This document shows, one piece after another, positions 45,830-58,001 of a stretch of DNA of 64,000 nucleotides; position 1 is the first letter of the stretch; each line of letters begins with the position of its first letter. The notes below the pieces were generated by a model that made no database searches, had not been told where the DNA came from, and saw only the letters and a list, made by a program, of their open reading frames with translations. The DNA is from Perkinsus olseni (lineage: Eukaryota > Perkinsozoa > Perkinsida > Perkinsidae), in contig JABANP010000008.1 in assembly GCA_013115135.1 (NCBI GenBank), forward strand, positions 124,001-188,000, read 5' to 3'. A program made the translations under genes and the position numbers.

Positions 45830-48068
45830 ATGGCCCGTCTCGAACCTCCGTCTGCCAATGCTGACGATGGTGGTGCTGCCTCGATCACTGCCCAGCCAGG
45901 ATGGTACTGGGACTGGGATTTTCCTAAACACCATCCCAACTTGAACGAGGTGACAACTACGCATTCAGCTGGCGGCATCATCGTCTGTCAGTCCCATCAC
46001 GAGCTACGAAAGTTGGTCAGGGCCTTCATCTTGGAGCACATCATCCCCTTTCTACCGCAGTGGGAGGCCGAGGGAGAGTTCCCTAGGGAGCTCCATCGCA
46101 AGGCTTACCAGTGTGGTGTGTAGAGTGCCTGAAGTCTGTATCGTCCGGAAGGGTGGACGCCTAGGTACGCTGCACTGTGGCCAACCTCTATGGGCGGCAC
46201 GCCTCCCCCTCTTTGCAAGGGGAACATCACCCGACCTGGTGAGCACGTAAAGCTACAGTTTTCTGCGCCTCGGCGTTGATGGTGGTCCTGGATATGAAAA
46301 CTGTTTCTAGGGTCCTAAGGCGGGCCGCCGCAGCCTTCCAAAACAATCCACGTTATTCGCTTGCTCTCTAGATAAGTATTCCGTTTCTATAGGTCACCTT
46401 CCTGTGTATGGCTCAGATATCCATTGCCCCTCAGGCCCGCATGAGGTCGACATCTGGCACGACTTCATCCTCAACGATGAGCTCGCTAATTGTGGTGCAG
46501 GAGGTGTTATAGCCAGCTGCTTCGTCAGCCTAGCCATTGGTCTGCCGCCACTCATCGCCGGTGAGTTTGTCACTTGAGCCTTCTCTATGATCATCTACCG
46601 TCTCTCGTGTTACCTGTCTGCTAGGTGGGTTGGCTGGAGGCCCTGGGATGACCTCTCGGCTTGCTCGGGAGATTGTGCAGGGGAGAAAAGATACTCTCCC
46701 TGGCGGTGACGGAGCCGTATGCCGGCAGTGATGTCGCCAATGTCCAGACCAAGGCCGTCCTGCAGGTTGGTGGGTGTGAGCGTGGCTTCGCTGAAGTTCA
46801 TGTTGATAACAGGCTGACGGCAAACACTATCTGGTCAACGGTGTTAAGACCTTCATAACTTCTGGGCCTTGGGCAGACTACTTTACGACTGCAGTAGGTG
46901 ATGGATGCAGGTCGGGCGCTGTTCTTAGCCGTGCAATAGGTACACATAGCAGGCGATAGCGGCCTCTCACTATTGATGATCGACCGTACCTTGCCAGGGG
47001 TATCCACCACGAGGCTAGCGACGCAGGGTTGGAAGACCAGCGGTACGGCTCGCGTCACTTTCGAGGATGTCAAGGTAGGCCAGGCACCGAAGCTCTACCG
47101 CAGTAACGCTATTGTGAATAGGTACCGGTCGAGATGCTCATCGGGAGCCGTGGTCACGGCTTCAAGGCGATCATGTCCGTCAACTCTTCGTGTTACGGTT
47201 ATTGCTGATGCCTGTTGTATACCCCCACAGGCACAACTTTAATCATGAACGTCTCATGCTGGCCATCAGTTCAAACCGTAACGCTCGCATCTGTATGGAA
47301 GACGCCATACGCTACGCCAAGTCCAGAAGAACCTTCGGCAAACGTCTCATCGATCATCAGGTTAGTTACGCCCTCCGAGGGCTACCACGTCTCCCTCACT
47401 AGGGCAGTGACTGATTGGAAGTGGGAGCGAATTCCGAGTGAACAACGACTGGACAATGTTCGCTCTCTTCTTCGTGACGTCGAAGCCTTCGGAGGCGTAC
47501 CTCGTGTTCTCTGACAAACAGTCGTCATGTATTCGGGAGTGTTCTCCACCACTCCCCTTCAGGTTATCCGTCACAAGATAGCAGAGATGGCTAGAGGGGT
47601 GCTGGCCACTCATACCTTTATAGAGGATATTGTTATTAGATGGCCTGAGTGGGTGGGGCGCTGCAGGCCTTGAACACTGTGATCTACTTCAAGGTCATCC
47701 CAGAGCGAGCTGGCTGGGAGAGTGGCACTACTGAAAGTTCAAGCTACGAAGACATTTGAGTTCTGCGCGAGAGAGGCGTCTCAAGTAGCCCCTCGTTTCC
47801 TGCATTTTATCGGAGGTGGGGTTGTAGATACTGGGTGGTCGTAGCTATCTGCAGGGCTCTGGTCCAGGGGCCAGGATAGAGAGGTTATACCGAGAAGTCA
47901 GAGTGAATGCAATCGGTGGAGGCTCGGAGGAGGTGACCAACTCCCCTCATAAGGGCGGTTACCGAACCATGCCATGCTTACTCCCAGCATATCCCTCAAT
48001 GGCCTGCTGCTATCGTGCTTCTCCTTCAGATTATGCTCGATCTAGCTGCTCGCCAGGCACGACTATGA
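45830..48068 (+). CDS. Acyl-CoA dehydrogenase
   Basis: FAD-dependent acyl-CoA dehydrogenase of beta-oxidation or a related acyl pathway, probably mitochondrial. ATG 45830. Landmarks: FPRELHRKAYQCGVYAALW, ASCFVSLAIGLPPLI, the flavin-binding stretch KILSLAVTEPYAGSDVANVQ, VNGVKTFITSGPWADYF, DRTLPGVSTTRLATQGWKTS, GSRGHGFKAIM, NHERLMLAISSNRNARICM, AKSRRTFGKRLIDHQ, TFEFCAREASQ, and the end GGGSEEIMLDLAARQARL. Introns include 46120-46164, 46240-46434, 46561-46624, 46766-46812, 46894-46939, 47075-47121, 47190-47230, 47361-47562 and 47933-48029. One +1 frame change is required at the GGGG run 46680-46683, immediately before KILSLAV; no GT-AG pair explains it. Exon joins at 47630-47720 and 47810-47860 are unresolved. 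Confidence 0.9.
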
Positions 48069-48160
48069 CCGTCCTATTCATGGTATTTCATTTTTTCCGA
48101 GTAGTTTATGTTTTAGTCCATGAGTAGACGGTTTGGTCTCCAGGTTGGGTAGTGTTGCGC

Positions 48161-48372
48161 ATGCCGAGAAGAGGTCGGCCACGAGGAGGAGGAGGAGGAG
48201 GAGAAGGTGCTATACTTTCTCCTACGCGGTGTATACTCGGTAACTTCGATGTTCCTCTTGTCACTATGCTCTACCATAAGCGGGTCCCATCACTACACTC
48301 GTCCAGCATGGCTTGGGATCCGCTCTCGTCGTTGCACTCTATGCCACAAGGTTTCGCAGCCAAGGCACATCG
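48161..48372 (+). CDS. Possible small C4 zinc-finger protein or exon
   Basis: ATG 48161 gives a Gly/Arg-rich start (MPRRGRPRGGGGG). In another frame, reachable through a GT-AG intron from about 48205, the sequence encodes RRCTLCHKVSQPRHIDWCSQC, in pieces CTLC and CSQC, a C-x2-C-x12-C-x2-C zinc-binding pattern preceded by SHHYTRPAWLGIRS. The intron join and the 3' end are not proven. It may be a stand-alone small protein or the first exon of the next gene. Confidence 0.35.
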
Positions 48373-48610
48373 ATTGGTGTTCACAGTGTTAATCAGCCCA
48401 TCTAGCATACCACCACTCCCCCGCTGCTTGAGTATTGCCCCTCGCTTCCGTCATTCGCGGTGTCGCGATACCAAACAGTAGTTAGAACCGTGAAGGTCCG
48501 TGGTGATGGCGGCTGCGTTGTGGCATATCCTGCGGGACTTGGCAGTGCCTTCCACCCTAGAGGGCCGTCTCTATACTCCTTCTACCTAGAATTGAGCTGC
48601 CGCATCAGCC

Positions 48611-51600
48611 ATGCCTCGTCAGCGGAAGCATCGGCGCAGCGTGGAAGGCAAACGGGGTCACTCTTCCCCCAGGGGGACATCAGCCTCGCAAAGGAGCACT
48701 GCGGCTTCTTCGACCCCCCTCCGGCCCTCTCGCCTCGAGTCAGCCTCTGGCGCTGGAAGCTCCTCGCCCGATGAGCACTATAAGGGGAGTATCCTCCCAG
48801 CCCAGCTCCAGGTGATGATCTCCTCGCAAGGGCCAATGCTGGTCATCTCGCAAGCTCCGTTCACCCCAGGTCGTTTTGGACGTCGCTCTGGCCGGCCAGG
48901 CTCCCATCAGGGCACGTGAACGCAGGCTACGTTTCTCGAGTGGTTTGCCCCTCTATGAGGTTTTCCTCGTCCTCGAATCTCGGGCGATGTTACGGTGTGG
49001 ACGCGGCCGAGCTGCATTCACTTTGAGGGTGGTATCGCCCCAGGGCCATACTCGCGGTGCTCCTTTGGACTCTGCTACCCTAGAGAGCGCCAGCATATGG
49101 GGCGGCTCGCTGCGAGTGGTCGTCGATTGGGAGGGTTCCGAGCATGGGTGGCTCGTGCATGCCCGAGTTGTGAGAATCCAAAGGGCATTTAGGAGGTGGC
49201 TCGACCGGTCGCGTAGTCATACTGCCGCAACCAAGCTGCAGGTAAGCAAGCGCCCAGAGTAGCCTACGATGATCGCCGATTATTCAGACGTTCTTGAGAA
49301 GCCGCCTTCTCTCGGACTTGCTTCGTCGTGTCAACGCAGCGAATCGAGACCTGTCCAGAATCCGGGGCATCACTGGGCCGATAGTAAGGCATCAGTTCGT
49401 TCTTCGCCATCGGTGGTCATATCTCCGTCTTCCCCCTAGATAGTGCCACTGGTCCCCAACAGTGCCCCGCCCTACGTCCTGCCGATGATACGACTCTGCC
49501 TCACTGTGATCTCGACCGTTCCCTCCAATGCCCCCGCCATGAACCCTTCTATTCTTTCCCTTCTTGCCCTTTTCTCGGAGTGGCTCCTCGGCGCCTTACG
49601 AGCCTACCTCCATCATGAGATCGTAGCTCGCTACAGAGAAGCTGTAGCCGAGGTGGTGGCAGCGGTGATGTCTGAAGGTGGCAGGCCCTTTAAGGCCCTC
49701 ACAGAGCTACAGCGACTCAGGCGAGAGTTCTTCCTACGTCCACTCAAGGAGCTATTAGGCTCCCAGGCAGGCCCAGCAAACCTCACGTACCCCATTCCAT
49801 CGCTCATCCCCCTTAGGTCAATCTGCGTGAACTCAAGTCACGAGTGGATCAGCTCGTCGGTTCGACCGCCGATGAGGTCCTCTTCGACCCTTCAATGGGG
49901 CCGGAGAAAACCCTCTCATTGGGACCGTCAGACGAAGGAGGTCATCATCAACAGCCGCAGACACTGACAGCCCGAGGAATCCACGCTGTGCATCGATTCG
50001 CCGGTAGCCTGCGCTTCTAGGCATATCCTTTGCTGTGCGCTTTCTGTCAGGCATCATTTTATCAGAGGCCTTGTCCACCATAGAGCTGGCGCTGTGGCGT
50101 CTACGAGTGTCACCGTCCCAGCAACCCCCCGCAAATTACCATATCTTGCTGGAAAAATTTTCACCACTGGTCAACGGTATCAGCTGCTACTTAGTGCCTT
50201 GGCTGAAACAGCAGCTGAAGTCCTCACCATGCGCCTTTCTACGCTTCCTCGCTCCGCTGGACGCATCATCTCCGCCGGTCTTACTTCCATTAGCTCGAGA
50301 CGAGGTGCGGATCCTCAGTGCTCAGCTACACTCTACGGCGTCGGAGTTCTTCGGTTTCACGTATTGTGAGCTTGCACTGCAAGCAGGGGCCGGACAGCCT
50401 CGGAAGATTCCTCCCGGTCAGCGGCAGACTATCCGATCTACTGCCTTCTCGACGGAGGTCTCTTGTCCCTGCTGGTGGCTCATCATGGCTGTCGGCAGCT
50501 GAGCACCCACTCTACTACAGCTTCACTGTCGTTCCTGTGGCCTCGGAGACCCTGTCTCCGGCTAAGCGACTTCAGTACGACCTGCTGCTCTCGGTAACAT
50601 CACAGTGCCCTTGGGGAGAGCATAGAGAACCCTTCACAATGGACACCCGCAAGTGGATGATAGACATCCCCAGCTTTGCGACCAGAAGGAGAGTTACTCG
50701 AATAGCGTTGCCGATGGACGTCATGGACGATCGTCTAACCGAGATGGATAAGGACATCGGTGACGTGCAAGATGGACCGGTGGAAGCCCCTGAGGACCCC
50801 CAGTGTGGCAGACCGTCGCTCTACTTCCACATGCTCAGGCCAGGGGCCGGAGTGGTCACCGTGCGACTCTCCAAGATGAGCTTCTTCCATTACGTTCAGA
50901 GCACGTGCGCATCTCGCCGTATGCCGGCTGTTAGACGCTGGGCGTTCTTGGCGTTGATGCTCCTAGGAGGAGGCAGTGGCTCCGGAACCCTCACCATTGC
51001 TGTGCTGAGTCGACTTCATGCTATAAGGCCCTTCTTTCCTGGTAATGATGATAACTACACGGACTGTAGTGAGAGAGAACAAGGGCGCCGCCCTCGAGTG
51101 CCCGTCGTTTGCCCTTGCGTCAGGGTGGCTGGTCTGCACAAGGTAAGCACCTTCTGAGTACTGTCCCATTGCCGAGGTCCCACTGGTCTCAGGGGGTATG
51201 TCTTTTTGACAGCCGCAGAGCCTCTCAGCCCCACAGAGTCCTCAGACAGCCCACGCTTGATGAGCTAGGTAAGATATTCCTCCTGGCCACATGCTTCGTC
51301 CACGCCCCTACAGGCTCCCTATGGTGGTCTAAGGCTGAGGAGGCCTCGATGGAACTCGCTCTGTCCACAGAGGACGTGTCGACCCGACTGTCAGATTTGA
51401 GGGATCTGGAGAGAAACGTGAGCCGTGGCGCTGCCGGCCCTATCGACGCATCAATTCGTGAAGCCAGATACGCTTCGACCTCCCCTCACACAGAACCTAG
51501 CATGGGGATTGCTGTTCTCTCCGCGGTGGGCAACAAGTTGCTCGATACATGGTCCAGAGTGAAGGGCGCATGGGACGAGGTGAGACGGCAGGTTTGGTTC

Positions 51601-53116
51601 CGCCTTTCAGTCCCCGTACACCCACGTATCAGGTGGATCATGATGATGATGATGAGCTGGGGGAGGGAAGTGACTATGAAGGCTCCACTAACGATGAGGA
51701 TGAGCGAGACGAGGAGTTGCTCGCCCCCGACCCGAAGTGGGGGTACGGAGCTGGCCGATGGGCCATTGGCCAACAAGAAGGAAGCAGAGTAGGTCCATCA
51801 TTGTGCGGTTCTCTTCTGCGATACTACATCCGTCACACAAGGCAGCGGGATCCGGAGCTGCTGTTTTACCTACTTGAATACGAAAGATGCTGGATGATAC
51901 TATCTTTCGTGCATGAGTATACTAGACTTGTATTACTAGTCTACCGATCTTTGTCAAGGTTCATGTGGGACTTCATATCACCATTGGCATCGTCGCAGCA
52001 GGAGCAGCTACCACCCGGATACGAGCCGGAGCCTGAGGAAGAGGTCGCCGATCATGAGCGCCTGTTGCCTAAGCCAGACAGGGCAAGCGCTCGAGAAGGG
52101 GTAGCCGCCACGCTGCTGCTGTGCTTCCGATGGGGCCTGACTGGTCGTCCTTCTAGACGAGCACGTCCATGAGTGTTGGTGTATCATCATCGGCAGCAGC
52201 CATTGCCTCAGCAGCGGCGACCTCGTCCTCAGTGGTGGCTGGGGCGACACCAATGGTACTACGCCTCGATGCCCTACTGTGGTATCGGTAGTGCAGGTAT
52301 ACACCTACGGCCCCATGACACCACCCAACAGCGTGTCGTATATCCCCATGTTTGAGTATAAGGATGGCAACATACTCATAGACCATTACCAGAAGGTAGT
52401 CCACTACTCCCACAGGCCTGCCACTGCTCCTGTTCAGATAACGGTAGCCCACCCTCCCTCGGTTTGGCACTGGGCTCCCCTCCCGTCGCCAACTGTCCCC
52501 CAGTCTCCCATCGTCGGCCTTCCCGCAACAGCCGCAGCCAGCGCCCTACTACAGGTCAGCATCAGTTAGGTCTTCGTTCATGCATCCCTCGATTCTACAG
52601 GGTGGATTTGCCTTGGCTACGTCCCTATACGATCTGCAGCACAAGAGATGCTCCAAGAAAGATGTCTACCGCTGTGTCTTGGAAGCTGCCAGCAGAGGGT
52701 CGGCAGTCGGGGCCTGTTGTTGGACCCTTGCCAATGTTGCTGCGGTCACCAATGTGGCCGTCCTCTCTGGTGAGTACACTACTCCAACAGCCGGCGCTCA
52801 GCTCACCCCTAGGCACGGTCTCCCTCCTGTGGCTAGCCCTGAGGGCCCTCACCGTACACTCTCGAGAGCAGCTCTTGTCTGATGCTTGCGTGACCTTGAG
52901 CGGGACGGCCGCTGCCGTTGCTGGTGTGTCCAACCACCCTACGAGTACAACGGCGGGCTGACGCTCATCTTAGGTTTCCTCCTCTCGACGAGTCTCCTGC
53001 CTTCCTCTGCTCTGCTTGCTGTCATTGCTTCTGTATTCAGCAGTGGTATTGGAAGTACCCTAGGAGCTGACCTCTACGCTACGATTCGGAGGTTGCTTTT
53101 GAACTACCTCCTATAG
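48611..53116 (+). CDS. Large IQ-motif protein with hydrophobic segments
   Basis: ATG 48611 begins a basic Ser/Arg-rich head (MPRQRKHRRSVEGKRGH). Around 49150-49240 VVRIQRAFRRWLDRSR is an IQ motif, expected to bind calmodulin or a myosin-type light chain. Long helical regions follow: YLHHEIVARYREAVAEVVAA, TELQRLRREFFLRPLKELL, NLRELKSRVDQLVG, TIELALWRLRVSPSQ, LSPAKRLQYDLLLSV, RRWAFLALMLLGGGSGSG, and an acidic Asp/Glu-rich stretch near 51640-51720. Further on are LRYYIRHTRQRDPELLFYLL, a Pro-rich linker, and a C-terminus SALLAVIASVFSSGIGSTLG ending LLLNYLL. At 50386-50389 (GGGG) the frame must shift +1. Exon-intron structure is only partly resolved. No known multidomain family is recognised. Confidence 0.5.
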
Positions 53117-53141
53117 GTGCTGATGATGATGCTCTTTGCAG

Positions 53142-54009
53142 ATGGCGACAGGCGGGGAGCAAACAACGCCTCGTTCGTCTCGCAAGGATGATGCTTGGGC
53201 TGCCTCGTGATGGTTCAGCGGATGAGAAGGCAAAACTCGAGGATGTCTGAAATCCCAGCCAGACGCTGCCTCCTTCCCTCTAGGTCGATTCGCGATGGCG
53301 TTTCGTCGCTGGTATGGTTCACCCGGACAGACGAAGTGGTGCTGGAGGCGAGGAGATCTCCAACGAGGATAGGAAAGCTTTTCGAGTTGTTCATGCTCTG
53401 CAGAGAGGTTGGACCATCGGTCGTTGCCACCGCTACTTCCGCAGTCTGTCGATGTCGCATTCGCGGTTGAGTAGTGTTCCCCAGATGGGGACGACGCTTC
53501 ATTTTCACTCGCCCTAGAATAGATACGAAACGGTTGATGATAAAGTCTACGATAAGGACGGGCGTAGAGATTTGTGCGAAGCCTCGTTGCTCAGATCGTG
53601 AAGCTCGCTCTGGAGGAGAGGCACGCGAAGGGCGGTAAGCAGTATGATCTGGGCCAGGCAGGCGGGGTAAGCCGCGGTATTTATGAGAGCTGCTCGCCAT
53701 CCCCGCTCCCAGGCTCCACTTTATCTTGAGGATGCACCATCCACACTGGATGATAACCCAACAGTCGTCGATGAGCCGCTGACGTCGATCGAGACGGTCG
53801 TTGGTGCAGTACAGGTGAGGAGACCGGTGAATAACCTATTTGCTTCGGACGGCTCGGCCGTGTGTTAGCGATTCGCGTATATGGCGATCGTCGAGCCCCA
53901 ACTGCAGCATCAACGGCAAGTCGAGTCAGAGCTGCGTAGAGCCGTACCCGATGGTGGGGTGGTGCCACGGCAGGAAGTCGATGACCGTTTAGGAGAAGTT
54001 CTTGATTGA
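53142..54009 (+). CDS. Divergent J-domain protein
   Basis: Hsp40-type cochaperone candidate. The J-domain pieces are ARMMLGLPRDGSADEKAKL (helix I/II start), WRFVAGMVHPDRR with the HPD tripeptide, EDRKAFRVVHALQR, and KVYDKDGRRDL (helix IV). The C-terminal part has IVKLALEERHAKG, ETVVGAVQ and FAYMAIVEPQLQHQRQ, with stop at 54007-54009. Introns include 53815-53868 (54 nt). From ATG 53142 the frame must move +1 at the GGGG run 53154-53157 to read into helix I. If that start is wrong, an upstream exon could supply the frame instead. Not closely similar to canonical DnaJ; the partner Hsp70 and compartment are unknown. Confidence 0.6.
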
Positions 54010-54091
54010 TCCACCCTCTGTCGAATTTATGTTCGTGTAATCTTTAGTTTGAATTTATGGAGACATGTTCTTCGATGCTCTGCGTTGTTGC

Positions 54092-54325
54092 TCAATGGGC
54101 CCCGTTGAGCAAGGGCAGGGTAGTTAGGGTAGTTATCCCCATTAGATGGGGAGTCCAACTAGTCCGACTCAGCGAGTAGTTCATCCAGCCACCGGCTTGT
54201 GCAGCTTTTCTTACGCGGCCTTCTGCAATGGACGCCAATCGTGAGTTTGCCTTGGAGCCAGGTCCGAGAGAGTAAGTGCGTAACCATTCGGCGAGAATCT
54301 TACCCTGCTCGAACGCACCTTTCAT
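54092..54325 (-). CDS. Possible small gene, uncharacterised
   Basis: Open frame from an ATG at 54325 with a sensible N-terminus (MKGAFEQGKILAEWLRTY). A possible intron begins at GTAAG after EGR. No family or conserved partner is seen. The rest of 54010-54812 shows no other feature. Confidence 0.2.
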   Translation of the reverse strand: MKGAFEQGKILAEWLRTYSLGPGSKANSRLASIAEGRVRKAAQAGGWMNYSLSRTSWTPHLMGITTLTTLPLLNGAH

Positions 54326-54812
54326 GCTTCCTTCCGCTTGCTCTTGCGATTCTAGTGTGCACGAGTAATGTTACTCGAACGACGTGAAACTTCGTTCCTA
54401 TGCCTAGTGCGCAGTAATCAGTTCCGCTGTTCTGCTAGATTCAGAGACCCGTCCTGTACCGATCTGCCTCACCTCTTCCTCAGAATGGCGGGTTACGGTT
54501 CTAGCGCATGGTAAGAGGACAGCTGGAACGATTCATTCTATTCCATACCTGCCTTACCCTAGGTACATGTACCATTACGTAATACCGTGGTACGGTGGAG
54601 TCCTCAAGTTTGCGCGGGACTTTCTTCAGACCTATCTAATCCTAAGGCTCCTGAGTGAGATCTTGATACAGATGTGAGCCCCAGTGTATGCCGTAGTCTG
54701 AAGGACCTCTTTACGCTGGTTGGGGCCGTCTCTATTTCGTCATCGGCTGCACGATCCCGGAATTGTGTGGGGGGTTTTTCATAGATTCCTGCGTATAGCT
54801 GTGATAAATGCC

Positions 54813-55366
54813 ATGAAGACCCTCGGAAAGCTGCGACTAAGGCTGAGAAAGAGGAAACGCAGAAGAAGAGGGAAGCACAGAAGAAAGCAGAAAAGGTGGA
54901 GGTCACATCATCTCAGATGAACTTGGGATCTGTTTCGGGGCACGATGGTTGCTTAGGCGCAAACTTGGACAGAAGCGGGTGGACAGAACCGCCGCGAGGC
55001 TCAAGTCACTACGAGTATTACCTTACCAGAAGATCGCTTCCCGGCGACGTACGGAAGTCGAGTAAGTGTTCTTGATTCGACCTCGGCGAGTCAATCAGCA
55101 ATACCTTCGAGCCGCTCGCAACTTTTCTCAGCTGCAGCATATGTTTGGCTCCGTTCAACGCCGCTGACAAGTGCCGCATCCTTCCCTGTCATCACATATT
55201 CCATAAGGAATGTATTGACAGTAGGCAGCGCCGTTACAGTTGGACGATGGTTGATGTATCGTTCACAGGATGGCTGAAAGAGAGGTCGGATATCTGCCCT
55301 CTGTGTACCCGTCCGGCCATACACCCCAAGCCAAATCGTTGCAGCTGTTGTGGAAGGATGTGTTAA
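54813..55366 (+). CDS. RING-H2 finger protein (probable E3 ubiquitin ligase)
   Basis: Four phase-consistent exons: 54813-54895, 54957-55061, 55132-55220, 55269-55366, giving 124 residues. A very basic N-terminus (RLRKRKRRRRGK, VDRTAARLKSL) precedes a RING-H2: CSICLAPF, CRILPCHHIFHKECID, RWLKERSDICPLC. The C3H2C3 ligands are all present. A small extra Cys cluster (RCSCCGRMC) ends the protein. RING-H2 fingers recruit E2 enzymes. ATG 54813 is the first that fits phase; a longer acidic reading of the same first exon exists in another frame but does not join in phase. Introns are 61, 70 and 48 nt. Confidence 0.75.
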
Positions 55367-56676
55367 TTACTGCATGAACTGATTGCCCATTCTGCCCGTC
55401 TCAGAGGCTTTCATTATTCTTGGAATTTTGTGTTCGTATCATAGTTTGATACGACTTTTGATGGACAATTCTAGGATGGTGAGAGTTTTCGACTGAAACA
55501 CTGAGCGAATAATGAGAAGTTTTCTGTCGTAGCTTCAACAGCCGACTCGGCATGGAGGTTGCTTCGCGCAATATCTAATTTTGGTGGCCTGAATGGTCAA
55601 AATGTATAGGCCGCCCAACTTTCAAATCCTAACGCTCTCTGTGAACGGAAAAACCTTCGTTTTCCGGATTTGCCTAAGAAAAATGCACGCTCCTTAGAAG
55701 ACTGCTGCGACAACCGAGTCGTACCTGGCAACGATCTTGTCGAGCATACGAGGGACGGGAATGATCTCAGAGTTGCTTCTGAGATGGTCACAGATGCCTC
55801 CTTGACTTTTCTCTGAGTTTGGCGTCAACGTATTGAATGCTCATCGTTCTGGATTGAACGTCAGATTTAAAGGCTCTTGGCAAGCGGTGCAGGGAGTGTG
55901 GCTTTGCACGTTGCGTTACTTGCCCGGTCGCAGTATGACCGTAGGACCGGTCGACTAATGATGGGCTTGACATCATTGAGGCTTTCAGTCCATCTGGGTT
56001 AATCTGCTCTACTCCCATCTACATTGCAGCCGATGGTACTAGGAGGGAAAGAGCACCCGCAGGGATGGACCACGCGAAGCCCCTGTGCTCAGCATTGTGG
56101 GAAACCAATTCGACAATTATGTGCCCGAACCGAAGAGATTTCGGGATCTCGACGTATCTCTTAACAGGATGATCAGCGACTCGAGTGAACTAAACAGAGG
56201 CTCATGTCATGAAATCTTTCAGTTGTACGTGGTGATGGTCCATCTAATGTACGCTCGATACTGAGGGCTGCTCGAACCCAGTCGGGGGGCCGCTCGTCAT
56301 CCGCTGAGCTGGTTGGATTCATCACACGCACAGAGTGTCTCCCACCAGGCCGTGCCTAGCAAGGTGCGAGGCCAATGCGACGTCTTTCAGCCCTACATTC
56401 ATCCAGAGGTGCCGCACTGTAAACTGTGTTCGTATCGTCAATTGCAGTCGACCGTGCCACGGAGTCGCTAATGTCTTCGTCAGTATCGAGTGAGCCCTCG
56501 AACCTGTCACCGAGTAGCAGTCGTTCCTCTCGACCCGACGCAGCACCCCACCGGCACAGTAAGCACGGCAGAATCTGTGGAGGTCCGCCCTTCCCCTTGC
56601 TACTCCTCTGGGAGTCCGAGCTCTGCTGATACCTACCCTAAGCGCGTCCAGCCTGCGTCTAGGGCACGCGAGAGCC
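55367..56676. other. Intergenic stretch without a supported gene
   Basis: 1.3 kb with only short frames on both strands. A GCTCGAACCCAGTCGGGGGG stretch near 56270 vaguely resembles the T-arm motif in reverse, but no intron or exon context supports it. I see no RNA gene. Confidence 0.35.
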
Positions 56677-57636
56677 TCACAGTGCTATCAGCTCTTTCAC
56701 ACATAGAATGTCGTCTTCTATTCCGCTAATTTCTTGCTCACAGCTGGATCCGCTCCGCTGGCCCATAGACCTAGCGCTGCTGGTGGCGGATCCTGTCAGC
56801 AGTCCCGCGCCTTGTTCTGTATCAGTGGGGAATGTTGTGCGGAGCCCCAACCTAGCAACAAAATACCTTTGCCACATCATTGGGCAACAATCTTGCTCTC
56901 TCCTGAGACCGGACTGATGACCAGGCCCCCACTACCTCTCCATGAGGGGGTCCTCCTTTGGCCTAGAGAGGTGCTTCACCTGAGATAACGACACACTTAC
57001 CACCTTCCCATCCCCCCTAAACCCCACAGTTTACCTTCCTCTTCCATTCCATCAACTCCTTGCATTTAGACAGCTGTTCATAAGCCGCAGTGAGCTGCCT
57101 TTTGTCAAAGAGGAGAACTGCTCGCTCGTACGAGTACTTTACAGAATGCGGCCACCGATCCACATTTTCTTGCGTTTCCTGCGGACGGCGGCCAAGAACG
57201 GTGTTGGCTTTCATTCGTGTCCAACCTGGTCCCTCTCTTTGAAAGAGGCTGAGACCGTCTCTATTGCATGCATGTTATGGAGTGCACAACCAAGAGGCAG
57301 TCCGTACTTCTCCAAGAGCTCCCCTGCTAGGTAGCTCTCGGACAACGCCAGCGAGGCCTTGCCGGCATCCCAATACCTACCGTCAATGTTAGTGTTGATC
57401 CCCGAGTCGGAGTTAAGTTTACCGTATCGCCAGATTGAAGTGGCCAATTATCTTTCTGAGTGGTATGGCCACACGATCAGGCCCTCGAACACGACTCTCA
57501 GCCTCGCGGAGTTTAGCCGACACCTCCTCATCGCGAGGTCGAATGCGGAAACACTCACGCCATTCAAAGACCTGATAAGACCCCAGGGCGCTCGCGATGC
57601 TGCCATCAAGATGGAGTCCTCACAGCAAGGCGCCAT
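56677..57636 (-). CDS. Alpha-helical (TPR-like) protein, uncharacterised
   Basis: Minus-strand multi-exon gene. Coding segments in order: VFEWRECFRIRPRDEEVSAK, LREAESRVRGPDRVAIPL, RYWDAGKASLALSESYLAGE, LLEKYGLPLGCALHNMHAIE, then SVKYSYERAVLLFDKRQLTA, AAYEQLSKCKELMEWK. The last two look like TPR-type helix pairs (Tyr-x2-Ala spacing). A frame change of -1/+2 is needed near 57205-57222 between FKERDQ and the TPR part. The 3' portion down to 56677 is Ser/Gly-rich and uncertain. No specific family is recognised. Confidence 0.45.
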
Positions 57637-58001
57637 TCGTTATTCTTTTCATGCGCCAAGGCGGCCTCTTTGTGGTTCAAGAAGCGGGTATATGCCGATT
57701 GGATGAGTTGATGTCGCTGTTGTTGCTACTGCTGCATTTACACTAGACATGAACTGCAATGACATAGCGAGTAGTTTGAATACTCAGCCCTTTCAATGAA
57801 GGTCAACACGCTTCAGAAGGTGATCCCTGCCTCCCTTCGGTGGACGCAAGACCAGCTTCTCGATTGACACGAAAAAATAAATACCGGCCTACAGAGATGA
57901 TAGCTGAGTTTCATGAGGCGTACGCTGATTTATAGTTCTCGCGATCGCCGATATCTCCCTGAGCAGACCATACTCCGCCTTATGTCGTTGCCGACAGCGA
58001 C
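57637..58001. other. Intergenic stretch
   Basis: Between the TPR-like gene start and the 3' end of isochorismatase copy 1, both on the minus strand. Nothing supported. Confidence 0.4.
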
